A stretch of DNA of 64,000 nucleotides from assembly GCA_004296455.1 (NCBI GenBank), contig AP018280.1, positions 2,666,001 through 2,730,000 on the forward strand. Direction: 5' to 3'. The DNA comes from Calothrix sp. NIES-4101. GTDB taxonomy: Bacteria; Cyanobacteriota; Cyanobacteriia; Cyanobacteriales; Nostocaceae. The notes beneath the pieces are model-generated. The model saw only the letters and a program-made list of their open reading frames with translations, was not told the origin of the DNA and did not search any database. Positions 37,401-45,688 of the stretch are shown here, piece by piece (within the stretch, counting starts at the first letter, position 1; every line of letters starts with the position of its first letter). The translations under genes and the position numbers were made by a program.

Positions 37401-38045
37401 ACTCAAAGGATGGGAAATATTACGGGCAAGGGCAAAACCAATCACAGCTAAAATCAGGAACGCTAGAGGAATACCGTAATTAATTGTAGCCAGTGTTAAT
37501 GCAGCTGCATCTCGCGTTTTTTGAGAACGTCTTACCAGCAGTTGATTTTCTTCAGCCTGCATTTGCTGACTTATTTTTTTTATGTCTTCCGACAGTTTTT
37601 GCCCTTGATTGGTAAGAATAAATTTTTGGGCAGCTTCAAAACCCTCATTTTGTCGTAATTTAATGCTATTTTCTAGCCTTTCTACTCTTTGTTCCACTAA
37701 TCTCTCTATCATATCGAGATGGAACTGCTGATTTTTATTATCAGATGTCAACCTTCGCAATTCCTGTAAGGTTTGCTTTGAAAGGTTCACAGATGCTTCG
37801 TATGGAATGAGATAATCATTTTGTTTAGTAATGATGTAGCCACGCGTAGAATTCTCAGCAGTTCTGACATTTATAGTCAATTCTTGCAGTTGGCTAATTA
37901 CCTGATAAGTGTGGTTTTCCTTGCGCGAATTGAGAATTAACTCGTTGATGGAAAGGTAAGAGGCTATACCCAGTGCTGTTAGTATTGTTAAGCTCAGGGC
38001 AAAACCTGCTCCTATTTTAGTTCCGATTTTCAAACGATTTATCAT
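34449..38045 (-). CDS. Large hybrid kinase (CHASE3-HAMP-GAF-HK-REC-REC-REC)
   Basis: At 1,198 residues this is the largest gene. A periplasmic CHASE3-like sensor lies between TM1 (about 10-35) and TM2 (186-207). Then come HAMP (208-260), GAF (285-425), a long Gln/Glu coiled coil (430-530), HisKA with H544, an ATPase domain (640-760; DTGIGIPFNK, GTGLGLSISREL) and three receivers (about 808-920, 930-1045, 1078-1195; acceptor Asp in LDIYMPEMDG, LDLGLPDMSG and MDVMMPEMDG). All three receivers keep the acidic residues, so multistep relay is possible. It stands alone. An IS4-family element has inserted 134 bases upstream of its start and may affect its promoter. Confidence 0.92.
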   Translation of the reverse strand: MINRLKIGTKIGAGFALSLTILTALGIASYLSINELILNSRKENHTYQVISQLQELTINVRTAENSTRGYIITKQNDYLIPYEASVNLSKQTLQELRRLTSDNKNQQFHLDMIERLVEQRVERLENSIKLRQNEGFEAAQKFILTNQGQKLSEDIKKISQQMQAEENQLLVRRSQKTRDAAALTLATINYGIPLAFLILAVIGFALARNISHPLSRFSQIAESLGEGDLSVSLPESDRVDEIGLLTRTMNRMIANLRDTNYQNEQQTWLQSNLAEFSQILQGRRDLETVTRLIISYLAPLIGASQGVFYVMDSQDDEPILKLFSSYAYQTRKNLANQFKLGEGLVGQCALEKQRISLTQVPHDYIRISSGLGDATPLNIVVLPILFENQVLAVLEMASFQLFSKLHLDFLEQISEIIGVALNNIFSDIRTQQLLEESQNLANELQHQQNELQQSNQVLAEQTQALQESELLLKHQQEELKQSNEELQQLNEELEEKAELLEKQKHEVEAKNQEIELARQALEEKAEQLAVSSKYKSEFLANMSHELRTPLNSLLILAKLLAENTDGNLTEKEIEYSRIIHSAGSDLLELINDILDLAKIESGNLSVEVEQLRLLDLKLNLERNFQYLAETKGLNFVIQLDENLPETIATDIKRLQQILKNLLSNAFKFTEQGSITLTIGIAPENMITFAISDTGIGIPFNKQKVIFEAFQQADGSTSRKYGGTGLGLSISRELAQLLGGRIELRSQTGEGSVFTLFLPQFFTFPHKQEMGEQGNRERAKKGEVSLSQSPPIIHQSEIPDDRNFITPKEERILLIIEDDTKFARILLDMAREQGFKVLIALRGKQGLALAKQFKPHAITLDIYMPEMDGWTVLDQLKRDPETRHIPVHIMSVDDREQRGLQLGAIAYLQKPVSKEVLTQILTEIKDFVQRKVKNLLIIEDDQVQANSIIALIGNSDVKSTSVGTGAEALSFLQTHRVDCIVLDLGLPDMSGFELIEQIKEQPSLIKIPIIVYTGKEISQQEETKLRRLTETIIIKNVRSPERLLEETALFLHRVQANLPKTQQEMLENLRTFDPILANKKILIVDDDVRNIFALTSLLEGYQMQVLFAENGRDGIEVLQANPDINIVLMDVMMPEMDGYETTRNLRQQPQFKNLPIIALTAKAMQGDREKCIDAGASDYITKPIDTEQLLSLLRVWLYK

Positions 38046-38172
38046 TGAGAGTCTTAGTTGTCTTAGCTTAACTAATGATGAACTTGCTCATAGTTCAAGT
38101 TTCCATAATTATAAGTTTTATGCAAAGAGTGATACTTGGGCATCCTATGCATAGCACCTACAAACTAGTTTT

Positions 38173-39647
38173 CCAATACAATACCTTCGCCAAAATAAAG
38201 AGGGCTTTCCGTAGTAGAGTTATTGTTTACCACAACCACAACTCAAGAAACACAGAAAGCCCATGCCAGATATATTAGCACTGTTGGAATGCTTGCAACG
38301 ATATACGACCAGAACAACTTTGAGGCGTTGGAGCAGAATTATATCAGCAATGCTAGCAATGAGTGGAAGAATAACAATGCTGGGCATATCACGGTGGTGT
38401 GGAAAGGGCGGAAGCTATAGAACAATACAGCGATTTTTTGCTCATTCATTACCTTGGGCAGGGTTATTTTGGGTATTTTTTAGAGAACATATATTTTGCC
38501 AAAAAGAAACATACCTATTAGCAGGAGATGAAGTAGTAGTAAGCAAAGCAGGAAAAAAAAGTTATGGGGTCGATAAATTTTATTCATCTTTGCATGACAA
38601 ACCAATACAGGGATTATCATTTTTTGCATTATCCTTGGTCAGTATTGAACAAAGGAAAGCATTTCCTATCAGGATTGAACAAGTAATCAAACCAAAAGTT
38701 GAGAAGCAAGCAAAATTAACAGAAGAGACAAAAAAGCCTAAAGAAAAACCAAATCAAGAAGTCCCAAAAAAGAAGGGCGGGCGACCAAAGGGAAGTAAGA
38801 ATAAAGATAAAACAGAAGTAGTTTTTACCTCAGAGCTTCTACGTATTCGTATTCTAATTCAGGACTTGCTCAAAAAATTAAGTAAATTTTTACCGCTAAC
38901 TTACTTGGTATTGGATGGTCATTTTGGAAATAATAATGCCGTGGTTATGACTCGGCAAATGGGCTTACAACTAATTTCTAAGATGCGCTACGACTCTGCC
39001 TTGTATATCCCCTATGAAAATCCAGACCCTAGTCGTAAATGCCGTCGTAAATACGGTGATAGAATTGACTATTCATTTATACCAGATAAATTTCTCAAAA
39101 AAACTGAGACTGTTGAGAATATTCGTACAGATTTTTATCAAACTCAACTTCTCCATAAAGAATTTTCTCAAACATTAAATGTTGTAATTATAGTGCGGAC
39201 AAATATTGTAACATCACATAGAACTCATGCTGTTTTATTTTCAACTGAGTTGAGTTTAAGTTATGTGCATGTGATTGATTATTACAGTTTGAGATTTCAA
39301 ATCGAATTTAATTTTCGCGATGCTAAACAATTTTTTGGACTCGAAGACTTTATGAATGTTGGGAAAAATGCAGTAACAAACGCTGCAAATTTGGCATTTT
39401 TCATGGTTAATATTTCGCAAGTTTTGCTTTCTCACTTCCGTAAATTTAACCCTGATTTTAGTATTACAGACCTTAAGGCAATCTTCCGAGGTTATAAATA
39501 TGTTGAGGAAACTATAAAACTCCTTCCGGAAAAACCTGACCCAGTTTTACTCGCAAATATTTTTCACAGAGTTACCAATTTAGGACGTATCCACCCTGCC
39601 GATCCTTGTTCTAGCAGTTCATAATTTTGGCGAAGGTATTGCCAATA
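38173..39647 (+). mobile_element. IS4-family insertion sequence (1,463 bp) with target duplication
   Basis: The inverted ends share 18 perfect bases, CAATACCTTCGCCAAAAT, at 38179 and, inverted, ending at 39641. The 6-bp duplication CCAATA lies at 38173-38178 and 39642-39647. One transposase gene fills the element. The intact gene and clean duplication suggest recent movement. It sits upstream of the large hybrid kinase gene (divergent from it). Confidence 0.9.
38263..39624 (+). CDS. IS4-family transposase
   Basis: The 453-residue enzyme carries the IS4 signature Y-(2)-R-(3)-E-(6)-K in YSLRFQIEFNFRDAK near residue 345, and first-acid candidates in LLAGDEVVVSK (about 85-95) and LVLDGHFG (about 223-230). 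A lysine-rich insert with an AT-hook-like GGRPKGSKNK (about 167-176) lies between them and could aid DNA binding. The frame is full length with no stop. A 65-residue frame overlapping its start is a shadow. Confidence 0.88.
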   Translation: MPDILALLECLQRYTTRTTLRRWSRIISAMLAMSGRITMLGISRWCGKGGSYRTIQRFFAHSLPWAGLFWVFFREHIFCQKETYLLAGDEVVVSKAGKKSYGVDKFYSSLHDKPIQGLSFFALSLVSIEQRKAFPIRIEQVIKPKVEKQAKLTEETKKPKEKPNQEVPKKKGGRPKGSKNKDKTEVVFTSELLRIRILIQDLLKKLSKFLPLTYLVLDGHFGNNNAVVMTRQMGLQLISKMRYDSALYIPYENPDPSRKCRRKYGDRIDYSFIPDKFLKKTETVENIRTDFYQTQLLHKEFSQTLNVVIIVRTNIVTSHRTHAVLFSTELSLSYVHVIDYYSLRFQIEFNFRDAKQFFGLEDFMNVGKNAVTNAANLAFFMVNISQVLLSHFRKFNPDFSITDLKAIFRGYKYVEETIKLLPEKPDPVLLANIFHRVTNLGRIHPADPCSSSS

Positions 39648-40030
39648 ACCAGATATTTTACCAAACTTAGACCCTATACTCTGAAGTTCACATTTTTAAA
39701 CATAACTATTGATTGAAAACTAATATAATTAAATAATTTGTGAAAAATAATATTAATTATGTATCGTTGATATTTCCTACTAATCTAACATCTGTCCTCA
39801 AGACTAACAACTTTATTCGAGAATCATCAATCTAAATATAAAGAATATATCAGGAAATAAAAAATCCCCGTCACCGGGGTAATTCAGAAAATACTTTCTC
39901 AGATATAGCTACTCTTAAGGAGTATTTACTTTCACGAGAATGCTAATATTCAGTTGCCAGTTTGATTCAGTTTTATTTTTATGAATTCCTGATTTTATTT
40001 TGTGTTTATCTCAACAAAATTCCAACTCTA
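39648..40030 (-). other. Intergenic region with leftward terminator
   Basis: There is no gene. CCCCG (39866-39870) pairs with CGGGG (39875-39879), and on the minus strand the stem is followed by a T-run (39859-39865). This would end the transcript of the glycosyltransferase gene (stop at 40031). Confidence 0.65.
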
Positions 40031-41110
40031 CTAAATAGTAACCGCATTAACTGGACTCAGAGAACGACCATTTTGAAGAAATTTATCTGCCATAATTTGG
40101 CGGTAAATTGCCTCGTAGCCATCTACCATTTGTTTAACACCAAAGCGATGAGTCAAATATTCTCTCACCGCATTACGATCTAATTCCACGGCATTGGGGA
40201 TAGCGTGAATACATTCTTCAATATTATTGCAAACAAAGCCACTCAACCCATGCTGAATTACTTCTGGTGCAGAACCTAAATTCAAAGCAATAACTGGCGT
40301 ACCAGCCGCCATTGATTCAACCATAACTAAACCAAAAGGTTCTCGCCAAGTAATTGGGAAAAGTGTTGCGACTGCACCACCCATCAATTCATTTTTCTGA
40401 GAATGATTTGCTTCACCTAAATATTCAATCTGCTTACCATCAATTAGAGGTTTAATATCTCTTTCAAAATAATCTTTGTCAACAACATCAACTTTTCCTG
40501 CCATTTTTAAATGCCAACCAGATTGTTTGGCAATTTGGATTGCTAAATGTGGTCCTTTTTCTGGAGATATCCGACCTAAAAATGCTAAATAGGGAGGATT
40601 TTCTGGTTGGGAGTGATATTTATGGGCATTAATATCAATACCATTATAAACAGTTGCTACATAATTCAAATCCAATTGAGGTTCCCGTTGTGCCTGAGAA
40701 ATACTCACGTAGCGCTGACGTTTGGCATAGGCAAACATCTTTTGATTTTCGCGATTAAAGGTACCATGTAAAGTGTGGACTGTTGGTGTCTTTACTAGTC
40801 CAGCATAAGCTAGTGCAATATATCCCATATGGGAGTGAATAATATCAAAATCATCTGCTTGGTTATAGACTCTACTCATTTGTAAAGTCTCATATATGGC
40901 GGGTTCTTTAATATCTGGATCAAGCCGTAAAGCACGTGGGTGAACCGATTCCAATTTTGCCAGACTAATTGAATCACCAGAAGCAAATAGTGTGACTTCA
41001 TGTCCACGCCGTACTAATTCATCAGTCAATAATCCGACTACTAACTCAATTCCACCGTAACCAGGAGGTGGAACTCTTTCCCATAATGGGGCAACTTGAG
41101 CAATTTTCAT
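40031..41110 (-). CDS. Glycosyltransferase family 4
   Basis: The 359-residue GT-B enzyme starts MKIAQVAPLWERVPPPGYGG. It has the sugar-nucleotide region LGRISPEKGPHLAI (about 188-201) and the conserved E-x7-E motif in EPFGLVMVE (about 268-276). It would transfer a sugar from a nucleotide donor to an unknown acceptor; GT4 members act in polysaccharide, glycolipid and sucrose-type pathways. GAGGA lies seven bases before the start. A minus-strand terminator follows, so it is a single-gene unit at the left edge of the stress island. Confidence 0.87.
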   Translation of the reverse strand: MKIAQVAPLWERVPPPGYGGIELVVGLLTDELVRRGHEVTLFASGDSISLAKLESVHPRALRLDPDIKEPAIYETLQMSRVYNQADDFDIIHSHMGYIALAYAGLVKTPTVHTLHGTFNRENQKMFAYAKRQRYVSISQAQREPQLDLNYVATVYNGIDINAHKYHSQPENPPYLAFLGRISPEKGPHLAIQIAKQSGWHLKMAGKVDVVDKDYFERDIKPLIDGKQIEYLGEANHSQKNELMGGAVATLFPITWREPFGLVMVESMAAGTPVIALNLGSAPEVIQHGLSGFVCNNIEECIHAIPNAVELDRNAVREYLTHRFGVKQMVDGYEAIYRQIMADKFLQNGRSLSPVNAVTI

Positions 41111-41322
41111 TATAATTCCTCTATTTTTAAAATATGAAAATGAAAAAAGAATATTTTAGATGCAATTATTTTGTTTCATTTTGATTGATTTTTGTTGTGG
41201 TTTTTGTTGCGGTACATACTCTTGAAGTATCTATAATTATATGTATACATTTTTTCAGATTGAGAACACAATTGACCTATAGAAGTAAAAATATTTATCT
41301 TCAGGTAGAGAGTAATTAACAA

Positions 41323-41350
41323 AAAAAGGACTGGAATTCCAGTCCTTTTT
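41323..41350. terminator. Bidirectional terminator
   Basis: A 28-base perfect palindrome: AAAAAGGACTGG pairs with CCAGTCCTTTTT around AATT. It has T-runs in both directions and lies 77 bases beyond the stop of the leftward gene at 41428. The rest of 41111-41427 holds no gene, only a direct repeat of AAATTGGCTAATT near 41390 and 41408. Confidence 0.8.
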
Positions 41351-41427
41351 GATTATTTTTATTAGCTGACTCCAACTAATTTTGCTTAAATTGGCTAATT
41401 CTTAACTAAATTGGCTAATTTCAATGA

Positions 41428-42192
41428 TTAGATAGTCACCTTAGCTTTTGACCAAATTCCCTTTTCATCTTCGTCAAATTGCTGATGGATTGCTTCCCAA
41501 GCCGCTTGTTCTGCTTTGATGCCATCATTATTTTCATCGAGCACAGCATTGTAGCGTTCTATGAATATTTTTTGAGCTTCTTCAGACAAATGCGATCGCA
41601 CTTCCGGGGATAAATCTTCAACACCTTGGCAACGCCCGTTACAAGGATGAGGTAATGTCATTTCGCTGACATGAACTTCTTCGCCACCAGCACTTTCAAT
41701 CAACAGTTGAAACTCCCCGCTCTTATCGGCAGGAACTTCTGCCATGAGGATAAATTCGCCGGCTTTCAAGCGAGTTTCATAAATGGTAGCCTTGTCCTTG
41801 TCCATTCCCAAGGTTACAAACAGTGATGCCAAACCTGCACCAGCACTACCAGCCAGTGCCCCGCTTGCTGCCCCTAGAAGCACTGCACCAATGGGACCTG
41901 CTGCAACTACAGAGCCAACAAACGGAATCATCAAGACACCCACACCTGTGAGTAAACCTAAGAAGGAGCCAAACAAGGAGCCAAAAATAGCCCCGCTTCT
42001 CAATCCTCCCAGAATTACATCCTTCTTAGTAATAAAGCCAGCAACTCGAGTTTGGGATTGGAAATTGTTACCCATTACCGAAATGCGATCGCGAGATACG
42101 CCTCTATCTAACAAACGTCTGACAACAGCATCAATTTGATTTTCTTGTTTAAAAACTGCGGAAACTGTGCGTTCTGCTGTGTTATTAGACAT
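41428..42192 (-). CDS. YflT-type stress protein with glycine zipper and ChaB domain
   Basis: The 254-residue protein joins three parts. The first is a general-stress YflT/17M-like domain (about 8-60; [22 protein letters not shown]). The second is a glycine-zipper membrane region (75-135; [16 protein letters not shown]). The third is a ChaB domain (about 192-252; [26 protein letters not shown]). The YflT plus zipper layout recurs in the gene at 45689. ChaB proteins are linked to cation transport regulation by name only; the role here is unknown. AGGGGA lies seven bases before the start. It begins the minus-strand stress island shared with Dps, CsbD, BON and GlsB genes. Confidence 0.82.
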   Translation of the reverse strand: MSNNTAERTVSAVFKQENQIDAVVRRLLDRGVSRDRISVMGNNFQSQTRVAGFITKKDVILGGLRSGAIFGSLFGSFLGLLTGVGVLMIPFVGSVVAAGPIGAVLLGAASGALAGSAGAGLASLFVTLGMDKDKATIYETRLKAGEFILMAEVPADKSGEFQLLIESAGGEEVHVSEMTLPHPCNGRCQGVEDLSPEVRSHLSEEAQKIFIERYNAVLDENNDGIKAEQAAWEAIHQQFDEDEKGIWSKAKVTI

Positions 42193-42280
42193 TTTAATTC
42201 CCCTGTAAAATTTGGCAATTTTGCGAGTAATGAAACGGAATTTAGTTTTTTTTTAGTTATGAATTACAAAGGCGAAACTA

Positions 42281-42484
42281 CTAGTACAGATCGGCGGAAA
42301 TAAACCATTGCAAATAGACAAAAAGCTTACTTTATGGGCTTTATTCCTTCTGCCTCCTGACTTGAAAGAGTCATTCGTTATTCTCCGCGTCCCCGCGTCT
42401 CCGTGTCTCCCTGTCTGCCTTTCATGCTTGGCGATGAAAAAATTTCATCGGGACTGCCTTCTTACTTCTGCCTTCACGTACTAG
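42281..42484. repeat. CTAGTAC/GTACTAG-bounded element, copy 1
   Basis: CTAGTACAGATCGGCGGAAA (42281-42300) and, at the other end, TTCTGCCTTCACGTACTAG (to 42484) match the ends of the element at 44980-45066. The right end overlaps the dps stop codon (42481-42483). The element contains four near-identical 8-mers (42385-42416). Confidence 0.6.
42385..42416. repeat. Four tandem 8-base repeats
   Basis: CCGCGTCC, CCGCGTCT, CCGTGTCT and CCCTGTCT follow each other without gaps. Such short tandem repeats are common between genes in heterocystous cyanobacteria. Two inverse units recur near 55766-55784. Confidence 0.65.
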
Positions 42485-43017
42485 ACACCAACAGTAGATT
42501 TGCTCAATTGTGCTTGTGTACCATCTCCTTGAAGTGATTCTCCTTCCACAAATGACCTTAACATCCAAGCCATTTCTTCATGTCCTTCCATCAAACCAGT
42601 TAAGAAATCGGTAGTTCCTTCATCGTGAAATTCTTCACTACACTGGTCAATATGTTTGCGAAGATTACGAATGATTTGTTCATGATCATCTACCAAACGC
42701 TCTACCATTTGGGTTGCATTTGGAATATCACCAGGATGTTCTTTGAGAGAGGTAATTTTCAGGAATCCTGCCAATGTACCTACAGGATAACCACCCAATT
42801 GACGAATTCTTTCAGCAATAGAATCAATATTTTCAGTTAAGGTTTCGTAATGTTCACCCCAGAGTTCATGTAATTGACGAAATTGGGGGCCAACAACATC
42901 CCAATGAAATTTTTTAGTTTTCACAAGCAGTAAATAGGAATCTGCCAAATCACTATTCAAAAGATTAATTACACCTTGGCGTTCAGCTTCTGTCAAACCA
43001 ATGTTAATTTTACGCAT
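42481..43017 (-). CDS. dps: Dps-family ferritin-like protein
   Basis: The 178-residue protein keeps the whole intersubunit ferroxidase site of Dps: H38 (FHWDVVG), H50 (LHELW), D65 and E69 (NIDSIAERI), with spacings 12, 15 and 4 as in the canonical family. It would oxidise Fe(II) with peroxide and store iron in a 12-mer, protecting DNA under oxidative stress. A C-terminal Ser/Gln-rich tail (160-178) is not conserved core. The stop codon lies in the end of a repeat element, so the last residues may have been altered by its insertion. It is part of the stress island. Confidence 0.92.
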   Translation of the reverse strand: MRKINIGLTEAERQGVINLLNSDLADSYLLLVKTKKFHWDVVGPQFRQLHELWGEHYETLTENIDSIAERIRQLGGYPVGTLAGFLKITSLKEHPGDIPNATQMVERLVDDHEQIIRNLRKHIDQCSEEFHDEGTTDFLTGLMEGHEEMAWMLRSFVEGESLQGDGTQAQLSKSTVGV

Positions 43018-43514
43018 TGCTGCTTTCTCTCAACTCATTACATTTTTATTTAAACAATTTTTATTAAATCAGTAACCTCTCATCTGATGGAGTTTATATT
43101 TAATCAAATCTGCCTCCGAGAGCCAAAATAAACTATCTGAAGATAATTGCGATCGCTTATAGACAGAATTTTGTATTTATTAACACATTGGTTATTATTT
43201 AGAAACCATTTATACAGTAAATATTAAGCATAGCCCTGTATTCAGAAATGAGGTTTATGAGATTTCAGCAGTATCGAGCATTGTCTTATCTGATTTCGGC
43301 TAATATCCGCGTTTCCGCGTCAATCTTAATAATCAGTATTCAAGCAGATATGATATTACTTTTGAGGAGTAACCTGGCATCTTCAATTTTTGAGAATATT
43401 GTGAATCAGAAAAAGATCATATCCCCGACTTTTTATAAAAATCAGGGATATGAGTGTTCACAAATTTTTGAGTAATTCTATAGATATTATTCTAATTGTG
43501 ATATCAGAAAAACT
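43018..43514. other. Gene-free stretch with a hairpin repeat
   Basis: A 75-residue frame at 43248-43475 on the plus strand has no family features and spans the hairpin at 43418-43452; I regard it as spurious. The region near 43018-43100 should carry the dps promoter. Confidence 0.5.
43418..43452. repeat. TATCCCC hairpin, copy 3
   Basis: CATATCCC (43418-43425) pairs with GGGATATG (43445-43452), with further pairing through the CGACTTTTT arm. It lies 62 bases beyond the stop of the leftward gene at 43515. Confidence 0.7.
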
Positions 43515-43874
43515 CTATTTTTTACCAGTCGCTTTTTCTAAGAAATTTTCCACTTGGTTTTCTATAGAAGTAGCATTTTGGGAATTACTAGGACGAAACA
43601 TTTTATCTTTGTCAGCATCACCTTGAACTTCGTTGAGACCATTTTGTGTTTCTGCTTGTGTTTCTTCTAAGTCGGGACCTTTGGAAGCACCTATCTTATC
43701 AGTTTTCTCTTGAATTTTGTTTAGTTGTGAAGTTGCATCAGTGTCTGCACTTCTGGAAGTACTATTTGCAGATGCAGGCAGAACATTAGAGAAAAGTAAT
43801 GTCAGACACAAAGCTGTAGCAATTATAAAACGGAAAGAACGAACAACTGATTGAGTTAAACGAGCAAAATTCAT
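43515..43874 (-). CDS. Small exported hypothetical protein
   Basis: The 119-residue product has a clear signal peptide (FRFIIATALCLTLLFSNVLPASA, cleavage likely near residue 37) and a hydrophilic mature part rich in Gln, Glu, Asp and Asn (NKIQEKTDKIGAS; QAETQNGLNEVQGDADKDK). The mature part resembles stress-induced or LEA-like low-complexity proteins in composition only. AGGAG lies about six bases before the start. It belongs to the minus-strand stress island; function unknown. Confidence 0.7.
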   Translation of the reverse strand: MNFARLTQSVVRSFRFIIATALCLTLLFSNVLPASANSTSRSADTDATSQLNKIQEKTDKIGASKGPDLEETQAETQNGLNEVQGDADKDKMFRPSNSQNATSIENQVENFLEKATGKK

Positions 43875-43946
43875 TGTTTTCTCCTAGTGAATAAATTGAA
43901 TGAAACTTGATGAATGTGATGAATGAAATTAGCAAGGATTAGACTT

Positions 43947-44234
43947 TTAGCGAAAATGAGTTACAGCGCGATTAAAGGAATCTTGTAGATCACTCCAAGC
44001 TGTTTCTAAACCATCTTTCATTTCCTCCCAAGCATTTCCCCCTTTAGATTTGAGTTCTTGTAATTTGAGGCGGGTAGTTTGACACTTGGTATTTAGAGAT
44101 GCAAGCTGTTCTTGATATGCATCCTTAGCGTCTGCTTGGGCAAGAGAAGACTTAACTTTTAACTCATCAATTTGAGTTTGCAGTTTTGCCAGTTGTATCT
44201 CCATCTTCTCTTGAAAATCTTGCTTTGTATTCAT
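43947..44234 (-). CDS. Coiled-coil protein of the stress island
   Basis: The 95-residue protein is almost entirely helical and charged. A coiled coil covers residues 5-65 (QLAKLQTQIDELKVKSSLAQ), followed by an amphipathic Trp-containing segment (NAWEEMKDGLETAWSDLQD). No membrane span or signal is present. It is 72 bases downstream of the exported hypothetical's start (on the minus strand it precedes that gene) and 39 bases after the stop of the CsbD-like gene, which suggests a shared transcript. It is similar in style to small cyanobacterial stress proteins; role unknown. Confidence 0.68.
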   Translation of the reverse strand: MNTKQDFQEKMEIQLAKLQTQIDELKVKSSLAQADAKDAYQEQLASLNTKCQTTRLKLQELKSKGGNAWEEMKDGLETAWSDLQDSFNRAVTHFR

Positions 44235-44273
44235 ATAACCACTCTGGAATTAATGAGTTTGGCAAATATCTAC

Positions 44274-44783
44274 TTATTGACCAAAAATACTTTTGACGTT
44301 ATCAACAGCTTTATCTGTAATTGTTTCAACTCTTTCGTAACTTTCTTGAATCGCCTCTTGAGATTTATCAGTATCGCTTAAATCTACGTTGTTAACTGCA
44401 TTTTTTGTAGTTCTGATATCTCTTTCAACTTTGTTTTTAGCTCGATTTGTTACATCTTCAATTGCGTTTTTGGTAGTACCAATATCTTCTCTAACTTTAC
44501 CTTTAGCTTCGTTGATAGCACCTTCTGCCTGTCCAGTCATTTTACCAAGGTTACGTTGTGCAGAACCTACAGCTTGCTCTACTTTTCCAGAGGCTTCATC
44601 GGCGGTACCTTTGCCAAAGAATGCAACTAGCTGAGAAGTATTTGTCAAAGGTGTAGCGTTTGCAGAACTAATATTAGAAAATACTCCAACCCAGATGGTA
44701 ACAATAGCTAATAGCCCACAAAGCAAGTTAGAAAACATTGATTTAATTTTCATCATTTTGGAATTATTGATATTTTTGTGCAT
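44274..44783 (-). CDS. Exported CsbD-like stress protein
   Basis: The 169-residue protein has a signal-like hydrophobic N-terminus (about 15-42, ending SSANAT). It is followed by CsbD-type helical repeats (TADEASGKVEQAVGSAQRNL, EGAINEAKGKVREDIG) and a tail of NA/KN-rich helices. CsbD proteins are small hydrophilic general-stress proteins; an exported version is less common. AGGAG lies about ten bases before the start. It is the first gene of a three-gene minus-strand group (44783 to 43515). The final FGQ end may be periplasmic. Confidence 0.78.
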   Translation of the reverse strand: MHKNINNSKMMKIKSMFSNLLCGLLAIVTIWVGVFSNISSANATPLTNTSQLVAFFGKGTADEASGKVEQAVGSAQRNLGKMTGQAEGAINEAKGKVREDIGTTKNAIEDVTNRAKNKVERDIRTTKNAVNNVDLSDTDKSQEAIQESYERVETITDKAVDNVKSIFGQ

Positions 44784-45141
44784 GATTATTCATCTCCTGA
44801 ATGTTTACTATTTAGTTTGTACTTGAAAATCTCTCACTTGCAAATCAATCTTCAGAGCAGATATTGATCAATCTACAGAACTTATTTTGCCGATCGCATC
44901 TCATCCTTGAGATAGAATCACTATATGTAGGAAGTGAGATTAGTGGAAAATCCTATGGAAATGTATCGCTCTGTTATATCTAGTACAGTTCGGTGGAAAT
45001 GACGCTACCATTTAAAGCTGAAAGGCTCAGAATATAGGCTTTCTTTCTTTTGCCTTAACGTACTAGTAGTTCACCAGAGCAGTTTTGCAAGGATAAAATT
45101 TTGCCGTCCTCGTGTCTTTCTCTGAGCCAATCTCAAACCCA
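44784..45141. other. Intergenic region with a repeat element
   Basis: No gene is seen; the 87-bp CTAGTAC element occupies 44980-45066. The promoter of the leftward CsbD-like group should lie near 44800-44900. Confidence 0.5.
44980..45066. repeat. CTAGTAC/GTACTAG-bounded element, copy 2
   Basis: CTAGTACAGTTCGGTGGAAAT opens and TTTTGCCTTAACGTACTAG closes an 87-bp segment whose ends match copy 1 (42281-42484). The shorter interior lacks the tandem 8-mers. Confidence 0.6.
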
Positions 45142-45618
45142 CTAATTAGAATTTACAGGTTTAGCAGGTGCTACAAGTGCTTGTACCTTGACAGATTTGA
45201 CACCTTTAATTTCTTGCGCCAAAGGTGCAATTTTGTTGAACTGTTGCTGAGTGGGTACGGTTCCGCTAACTGTAACAACACCCTCCTTAGCTTCTATAAC
45301 CAAAGCACTCGCAGGAATATTCGCCTCTAATTTACTCCGAACTTCACTAGCGACATCTTTGTCTGCTCTGTTTACTGCTGCACCTTGATTTAGAGCATTA
45401 TTACGCTCTTCCCTAGCTTTGATGTCTGCGTTTAATTGTCTTCTGCGAGTTTCACTAGTAGCATCTTCTTTTGAATCTGTTGCCTGTTGTGCGTTGGGAG
45501 CCTCTATATTATCTTGAGTAGATTCAGGAGCTACATTACTAGTTCTCTTGGCATCAGTACAAGCAACAACCGAGAGTAATAGGATACTACTACCTAATAA
45601 TGCGATCGCTTTTTTCAT
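45142..45618 (-). CDS. BON-domain lipoprotein
   Basis: The 158-residue protein has a lipoprotein signal with lipobox LSVVAC (C20 would be acylated). A Gln/Glu/Ala-rich linker (21-85) leads to a BON domain (about 86-150; DVASEVRSKLEANIPASALV, GVVTVSGTVPTQQQFNKI). BON domains bind membranes or periplasmic partners and are typical of osmotic-stress proteins such as OsmY. AAGGAAA lies about eight bases upstream of the start. It lies 70 bases after the stop of the YflT-type gene on the same strand. Confidence 0.88.
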   Translation of the reverse strand: MKKAIALLGSSILLLSVVACTDAKRTSNVAPESTQDNIEAPNAQQATDSKEDATSETRRRQLNADIKAREERNNALNQGAAVNRADKDVASEVRSKLEANIPASALVIEAKEGVVTVSGTVPTQQQFNKIAPLAQEIKGVKSVKVQALVAPAKPVNSN

Positions 45619-45688
45619 AATTTAATTTCCTTGATTATTATTTAAGTGAAGTGCTTTTAGGAGTAAGTCTTGCCTGCCACTGCTGGAA

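Noticed and set aside
38223-38420. Frame overlapping the start of the IS4 transposase, possible programmed frameshift
   Set aside because: The 453-residue frame already contains all IS4 motifs, so no frameshift is needed.
42385-42416. Tandem 8-mers as a CRISPR array
   Set aside because: Units are contiguous with no spacers and no cas genes are in the window.
43248-43475. Seventy-five-residue frame
   Set aside because: It spans a hairpin repeat, has no ribosome-binding site and resembles no protein family.
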